Source: Sporomusaceae bacterium (GTDB taxonomy: Bacteria; Bacillota_C; Negativicutes; Sporomusales_B; UBA7701). From it: a stretch of DNA of 8,794 nucleotides. The position numbers and the translations under genes are program-made. The DNA lies in NCBI GenBank assembly GCA_022839045.1, contig JALHDI010000132.1:1-8794 (forward strand). Direction: 5' to 3'. Below, piece by piece: positions 5,184 through 8,794 of this stretch (position 1 is the first letter of the stretch; the number at the start of each line of letters is the position of its first letter). The notes beneath the pieces were generated by a model, which was given only the letters and a program-made list of their open reading frames with translations, was not told the origin of the DNA and did no database searches.

Positions 5184-5615
5184 ATGAAAGGCAACCCGAA
5201 ACTCATCGAAACCCTCAACTCGCTCCTCGCCGACGAACTGACAGCCATCAACCAATATATCGTCCATTCCGAAATGTGCGCCAACTGGGGCTACAGCAAA
5301 CTCCACGACCAATTCGAAAAACGGGCCATCGGCGAAATGAAGCACGCTGAAATACTCATCGCCCGCATCCTCTTCCTCGAAGGCACCCCCATCGTCTCCA
5401 AACTCAACGACATCCACATCGGCGCCGACGTACCCAAACAGCTCGCCAACGACCACGTCGCCGAAGAAGGCGCCATCGCCGCCTACAACGCCGCTATCCA
5501 GCTCGCGGGCGAAGTCGGCGACTTCGCCACCCGCGAGATCCTCGAGCACATCCTCAAGGACGAAGACGAGCACATCGACAAAATCGAAGAGCTCCAGACC
5601 AGGTCGGCCACATGA
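5184..5615 (+). CDS. bfr: Bacterioferritin, C-terminus altered by an apparent frameshift
   Basis: A 143-residue iron-storage protein; members are usually 155-160. All landmarks of bacterioferritin are visible at E. coli numbering: ferroxidase ligands Glu18, Glu51, His54, Glu94, Glu127 and His130, Tyr25, and the haem-ligating Met52 in GEMKHAE. It should form a 24-subunit shell that oxidises and stores iron in the cytoplasm. The start ATG has GGGAGG seven bases upstream. After HIDKIEELQ (130-138) the frame ends in an atypical TRSAT. One reading frame over, bases 5597-5647 encode a normal ending, DQVGHMTLPIFLTTQV. A single extra G after CTCCAG (5592-5597) would restore a 154-residue protein. The gene is thus either truncated by a one-base deletion or the sequence has an error. 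A Fur-like box lies just upstream. Confidence 0.9.
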   Translation: MKGNPKLIETLNSLLADELTAINQYIVHSEMCANWGYSKLHDQFEKRAIGEMKHAEILIARILFLEGTPIVSKLNDIHIGADVPKQLANDHVAEEGAIAAYNAAIQLAGEVGDFATREILEHILKDEDEHIDKIEELQTRSAT

Positions 5616-5647
5616 CCCTGCCGATCTTCCTCACCACCCAGGTCTGA
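5598..5647 (+). other. Out-of-frame C-terminal tail of bacterioferritin
   Basis: Read from CAG at 5600, this stretch gives QVGHMTLPIFLTTQV and then TGA at 5645-5647. It aligns without gaps with the family ending DLIQKMGLQNYLQAQI of E. coli Bfr (conserved Asp, Val/Ile, Met, Leu, Tyr/Phe, Leu, Gln, Ile/Val). It shows that the coding tail still exists but is disconnected by one base. Confidence 0.75.
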
Positions 5648-5660
5648 TCCCCCCAATAAG

Positions 5661-5696
5661 AAAGCTCCCGAAGAATAATCTTCGGGAGCTTTTTTA
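5661..5696. terminator. Strong bidirectional terminator between bfr and a converging gene
   Basis: A 14-base-pair perfect stem AAAGCTCCCGAAGA / TCTTCGGGAGCTTT, an ATAA loop, then a T run on the plus strand and an A run before the stem that gives T's on the minus strand. It serves bfr and the converging gene ending at 5714. Confidence 0.92.
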
Positions 5697-5713
5697 TACC
5701 GCCGCATACCCGC

Positions 5714-6184
5714 TCAGCGGCGGATCGTGAAATGGTGCGAAGAAGGCCGCCAGCCCTCGCGGCCGAGAAAAATCTCGTCCGGATTCGCCTGCACGTTGTC
5801 AACCGTCAGATTGAACACCAACTGGCTGCCGCCCGTAACCCGGAAATCCAGGCCGTCCATCGCCCCGGCCGCGCGAAATTTGAAATGGATCGTCTTCTTG
5901 CTGCCATCCAGCCAGTAATGGTCCCCGTACTCCAGCTTCTTGCCGCGGACCGCGGTAAACTGTCCGTCCGTCCTGATCGTCCCGCTGAACGGCATCGCGA
6001 ACATCTTCGTATGCGCCCGCATATGCATGCCGTCCCCGTCATGCCAGATGAAATACCCCCGCGCATTCCCGTGCTGCAGCGCCGCCGGCACCCCTTCCAC
6101 CGGCGCGTGCCAGGCCAACGCCGTCCCGGCCACAAGCACCAGCGCCGCCAGGAACGCCGCCACCGTTGCCAGCCTCTTCACCAT
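5714..6184 (-). CDS. Secreted hypothetical protein with beta-rich domain
   Basis: A 156-residue protein. Residues 1-24 are a signal peptide (MVKRL, hydrophobic core, cleavage after ALA). The mature part contains GYFIWHDGDGMHMRAHT (about 43-59), then PFSGTIRTDGQFTAVRG, TIHFKFRAAGAMDGLDFRV and a closing PDEIFLGREGWRPSSHHFTI. Alternating hydrophobic and polar residues suggest an all-beta fold. I do not recognise a named family or catalytic residues. The ATG start has a GAGAGGG ribosome site six bases away. It points toward bfr and shares that gene's terminator, so it is its own unit. Export suggests a cell-surface or extracellular role; nothing more specific is supported. Confidence 0.75.
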   Translation of the reverse strand: MVKRLATVAAFLAALVLVAGTALAWHAPVEGVPAALQHGNARGYFIWHDGDGMHMRAHTKMFAMPFSGTIRTDGQFTAVRGKKLEYGDHYWLDGSKKTIHFKFRAAGAMDGLDFRVTGGSQLVFNLTVDNVQANPDEIFLGREGWRPSSHHFTIRR

Positions 6185-6427
6185 CCATCACCCTCTCGCC
6201 ATTTTGCTACTATACTATACGTCACCCCCCCGTTTTAGTACGGACCCCGCGGCCCCCGGCAAAAAAAGCGGCGGGCCTGCCCATCCTCCCCCGCCCCCCT
6301 GTCCAAACTCCGGATAATTTAATCGCCGGCAGGATAATCGCCCCAAAACATCGAATTTAGCCATAAAGCGCAAGCATACGCGCAAAATCGCCCAAATTTG
6401 TCGAAATATCGCCGGCATGGAGGCCAC
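6185..6427. promoter_or_regulatory. Divergent intergenic region with ATCGCC repeats
   Basis: It holds promoters for the leftward secreted protein and the rightward binding-protein operon. On its right half, ATCGCCGGCA occurs at 6322-6331 and 6408-6417, and two imperfect copies of an ATCGCCC-AAA-TCGAA pattern lie between them. These may be operator repeats for the binding-protein operon. The left half is C-rich with no clear structure, and on the minus strand a TATAGT word could be a -10 box for the leftward gene without a matching -35. No c-di-GMP riboswitch was found. Confidence 0.35.
6419..6423 (+). promoter_or_regulatory. Ribosome binding site that decides the lipoprotein start
   Basis: GGAGG lies four bases before the ATG at 6428. 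It is inside the reading frame of the upstream TTG at 6398, which has no ribosome site of its own, so the ATG is preferred. Confidence 0.6.
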
Positions 6428-7294
6428 ATGTTCACCCCCCGCAACACTCTGCTCGCCGTCGTCCTCAGCCTCATCCTCGTCGCCGGCTGCTCGGGTCCAG
6501 GCAGCGCTCCGGCGCCCGCCAAACCCGGCGGCGACGCCAAACCTTCCGGAACCGGCCGCTTCGTCGTCGCCGGCTCCGGCACCAACCTGCCCATCACCGG
6601 CAAACTCGCCGACGCCTACAACAAAAAAACAGGCGGCGCCGTCGTCGAAATTCCGAAAAGCATCGGCACCGACGGAGCCGTCAAAGCCGTCCAGGCCGGC
6701 ACCCTCGAGCTCGGCCTCGCCTCCCGCCCCCTTACCGCCGAGGAAAAAACCTCCGGCCTCGCAGAGATCCCCTACGCCCGCGTCGCCATAATCTTCGCCG
6801 CCCACCCGGGCGTCCCCGACAACGACGTAACCCCCGGCGACATCGTCAAAATCCACCGCGGCGAAAAAACCGCCTGGCGCGACGGCCGGCCAATTCTCGT
6901 CCTCATCCGCGGCATGCACGACAGCTCCAACCTCACCCTCTTCCGGCTCATCCCCGGCTACGCCGACGCCATAAAGGAATCCCTCGACCAAAAACGCTGG
7001 CAGGTAATGTACCACGACATCGACATGGCCGAAGGCCTCCGCACCAAGCAGGGCGCCTTCGGGCACACCGACTCCACCGAACTCAAAATCAACGCCGGCA
7101 TCAAGCCCCTCTCCGTCGGCGGCGTCGCCCCCACCGACGACAACATCAGGAGCGGCCGCTACCCCTACGTCAAACCGCTATCCTTCATCTACAAAGGCTC
7201 CCTCACCGAACGCGCCAAAGCCTTCGTCGCCTTCGCCGCCTCGCGCGAAGGGCAGGCCATCATAACCGATAACGGCGGCACGCCGCTCCAATAG
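6428..7294 (+). CDS. PstS-like solute-binding lipoprotein
   Basis: A 288-residue protein. The lipobox LVAG-Cys21 follows a hydrophobic signal sequence, so Cys21 should be lipidated and the protein anchored outside the cytoplasmic membrane. Residues 22-43 are a Pro/Gly/Ala linker. The binding domain (44-288) has PstS-type features: AGSGTNLPITGKLADAYN near 48-65, IGTDGAVKAVQAGTLELGLASR (79-100), and a DSSN segment (165-168) after Arg161 where PstS has R-x-x-SGT. The Gly-Ser and Arg loops resemble phosphate contacts but are not identical, so the ligand may be phosphate or another anion. A 298-residue form from the TTG at 6398 is less likely. Its partner is a c-di-GMP enzyme starting 11 bases downstream; no permease or ATPase gene is adjacent. 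Confidence 0.85.
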   Translation: MFTPRNTLLAVVLSLILVAGCSGPGSAPAPAKPGGDAKPSGTGRFVVAGSGTNLPITGKLADAYNKKTGGAVVEIPKSIGTDGAVKAVQAGTLELGLASRPLTAEEKTSGLAEIPYARVAIIFAAHPGVPDNDVTPGDIVKIHRGEKTAWRDGRPILVLIRGMHDSSNLTLFRLIPGYADAIKESLDQKRWQVMYHDIDMAEGLRTKQGAFGHTDSTELKINAGIKPLSVGGVAPTDDNIRSGRYPYVKPLSFIYKGSLTERAKAFVAFAASREGQAIITDNGGTPLQ

Positions 7295-7305
7295 GTGGGA
7301 ACCAA

Positions 7306-8794
7306 GTGATAGACCGCATCGGCTTCTCCCGTCAATTCGCCAACCGAATGCGCATCCTCGCGGTGGTGACATGGGTCATCATCAGCATTGCTATGCCCGC
7401 CACCTACCTCGTCCTCAGCTACGACGACCGCCAGCGGGAGGCCAGCCTGCGCGGCCAGTTGCTCGCCGACACCATCAAAAACGCCATCTACGCCAACCCC
7501 GAACTATGGTACTTCGACATCCCGCGCTTCGTCGAAGTCGCCCGTCGGTTCCCCGACGCCGAACCCATCGTCTCCTTCCGGGTCTACACCGACACCGGCA
7601 TACTCGCCTACGAAACCAAACCCGGGCCGGCGGCCATCCTCGACATGACCACCCGCACCCCCATCAGATACAACAACCGTCTCTACGGCACCCTCGAAAT
7701 CGTCGAAAGCATCGACCACCTCTTCCTCTCCTCCTTCCTCTCCCTATGTATTTTCTGCCTCCTCGGCGCCGCCCTCGCCTACACCCTCTACCGCTTCCCC
7801 CTCGGCATCGTCCTCGACGCCGAACGGAAAATCTTCGGCGTCGTCGACGAACTCGAAAGCTCCCGCGACAACCTGCGCCTGCTCGCCAACAAAGACGCCA
7901 AAACCCATCTCTACAACACCGCCTACATGATGGAGCAGCTTAAAGCCGCGATCGGCCACGCCGCCGAACGCGGCGAACCCTTCTCCATCCTCATGCTCGA
8001 CATCGACCACTTCAAAAAATACAACGACAAATACGGCCACGTCCAGGGCGACGTCCTGCTCACCCAGCTCGCCGACCTCCTCGCGCGCCTCATCCGCAGC
8101 CGCGACACCCTCGGTCGCTTCGGCGGCGAAGAATTCCTCATCCTCATGCGCGGCGCCGGCGAAGAAGAAGCCCGCGAAGCCGCCTTCCGCCTCCAGCGGG
8201 CCCTATCCACCCACGGTTTCCCCGGCGAAGACAGCCAGCCCGGCGGCCGGATCACCGTCAGCGTCGGCATCGTCGCCTACCAGCCAGGCATGACCGCCGA
8301 GCAAATGGTCCACCACGCCGACGGCGCCATGTACGCCGCCAAAGAAGCCGGCCGCAACCAAGTCTGCGTCAGCGACGGCCAAACCATCACCAGGGACGGC
8401 GACAAAATCATCCGCGTAGCCGACATCGCCTTCGCCAGCCATACCGTCGGCCAACTCATCGAAAAACTCGACCACGCTTCCCTCCGGCAGATCCCCTCCG
8501 CCCACGTCGCCACCCTCATGAGCTTTCTCAAAGCCCTCGACTCGCGGGAAAGCAACACCGCCCAGCACTCCCTCCTCGTCAACAAAATCGCCATGTCCAT
8601 CGGCCAAAACATGGGCCTGTCAGACAAAGAACTCCTCCAGCTCAACTGGGGCACCCTCCTCCACGACATCGGCAAACTCGCCATAGCCGACTCCATCCTC
8701 CTCAAACCCGACAAACTCACCCCCGAAGAATACGAAGCCGTCAAACTCCACCCCAGCTTTGGCTACGACCTCCTCAAAAACAACGACTACCTCG
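7306..8794 (+). CDS. Membrane GGDEF / HD-GYP sensor protein (3' end beyond window)
   Basis: Open from GTG 7306 to the window edge (496 codons). AGGTGGG, overlapping the upstream stop, lies six bases before the GTG. The order is: span 1 (about 17-37), an extracytoplasmic region of about 100 residues, span 2 (139-161), a helical linker, a GGDEF domain (about 205-355) and an HD-GYP domain from about 410. In GGDEF, the metal pair MLDIDHFKKYND (230-241) and GGEEF (273-277) are present, and the inhibitory site RSRD (264-267) is intact. In HD-GYP, His421, HDIGK (453-457), the ILLKPDKLTPEEYEAVKLHP stretch and His482 are present; the GYP loop and later metal ligands lie beyond the edge. Known activities are c-di-GMP synthesis and breakdown. 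The extracytoplasmic region could sense the PstS-like lipoprotein; that is inference. No PAS or HAMP domain is evident. Confidence 0.92.
   Translation, partial: MIDRIGFSRQFANRMRILAVVTWVIISIAMPATYLVLSYDDRQREASLRGQLLADTIKNAIYANPELWYFDIPRFVEVARRFPDAEPIVSFRVYTDTGILAYETKPGPAAILDMTTRTPIRYNNRLYGTLEIVESIDHLFLSSFLSLCIFCLLGAALAYTLYRFPLGIVLDAERKIFGVVDELESSRDNLRLLANKDAKTHLYNTAYMMEQLKAAIGHAAERGEPFSILMLDIDHFKKYNDKYGHVQGDVLLTQLADLLARLIRSRDTLGRFGGEEFLILMRGAGEEEAREAAFRLQRALSTHGFPGEDSQPGGRITVSVGIVAYQPGMTAEQMVHHADGAMYAAKEAGRNQVCVSDGQTITRDGDKIIRVADIAFASHTVGQLIEKLDHASLRQIPSAHVATLMSFLKALDSRESNTAQHSLLVNKIAMSIGQNMGLSDKELLQLNWGTLLHDIGKLAIADSILLKPDKLTPEEYEAVKLHPSFGYDLLKNNDYL

Noticed and set aside
6185..6427. A c-di-GMP riboswitch in front of the sensory operon.
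   Set aside because: None of the conserved GEMM-type core words were found in the leader.
6215..7066. A 283-codon minus-strand open frame opposite the PstS-like gene.
   Set aside because: It is Gly/Ala/Asp-rich shadow sequence; the plus frame has a lipobox and PstS motifs.
7371..7943. A 190-codon plus-strand frame within the GGDEF/HD-GYP gene.
   Set aside because: It is Arg/Pro/His-rich and out of frame with the long continuous gene from 7306 to the edge.
1..8794. Insertion sequences, CRISPR arrays or phage genes.
   Set aside because: No transposase or integrase motifs, no terminal inverted repeats and no regularly spaced repeats were seen.

Overview
The window looks like a chromosomal stretch of a GC-rich, probably anaerobic, low-phosphate- and iron-handling bacterium. 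The strong AGGAGG-type ribosome sites, frequent GTG and TTG starts, U-tailed hairpin terminators, c-di-GMP enzymes, a DcuC-type dicarboxylate carrier and a small Cys-Pro-Tyr protein suggest a Firmicute, perhaps one of the Negativicutes (Sporomusa-like). That placement is an inference, not something the sequence proves. The + strand is strongly C-rich at silent sites and the minus-strand genes are G-rich there, so the compositional skew follows the strand rather than the gene.

Layout. Positions 1-1539 (minus) hold a two-gene operon: a DcuC-family carrier followed by the start of an AbgA-like M20 amidohydrolase that runs off the left edge. A 273-base divergent spacer with an AT-rich inverted repeat separates it from a small Cys/Pro/Tyr-rich membrane protein (1814-2056, plus). 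After that come about 180 bases with a broken coding signal and a bidirectional terminator. Positions 2266-3675 (minus) carry a membrane diguanylate cyclase preceded by an unlisted 42-residue single-span protein. From 3898 the plus strand carries a secreted His/Trp-rich protein with its own terminator, a divergent guanylate-kinase-like protein, and a bacterioferritin behind a Fur-like box. The bacterioferritin seems to have lost one base near its 3' end, so its last helix is out of frame. A secreted hypothetical protein (5714-6184, minus) shares a bidirectional terminator with it.

The right end (6428-8794, plus) is the most interesting part. A PstS-like solute-binding lipoprotein is followed after 11 bases by a membrane protein with a periplasmic sensor region, a GGDEF domain with an intact inhibitory site, and an HD-GYP phosphodiesterase domain cut by the window edge. 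No ABC transporter genes are visible. The layout resembles the known NspS-MbaA principle, in which a solute-binding protein senses a ligand for a c-di-GMP enzyme, but it uses a different binding-protein family and an HD-GYP rather than an EAL output.
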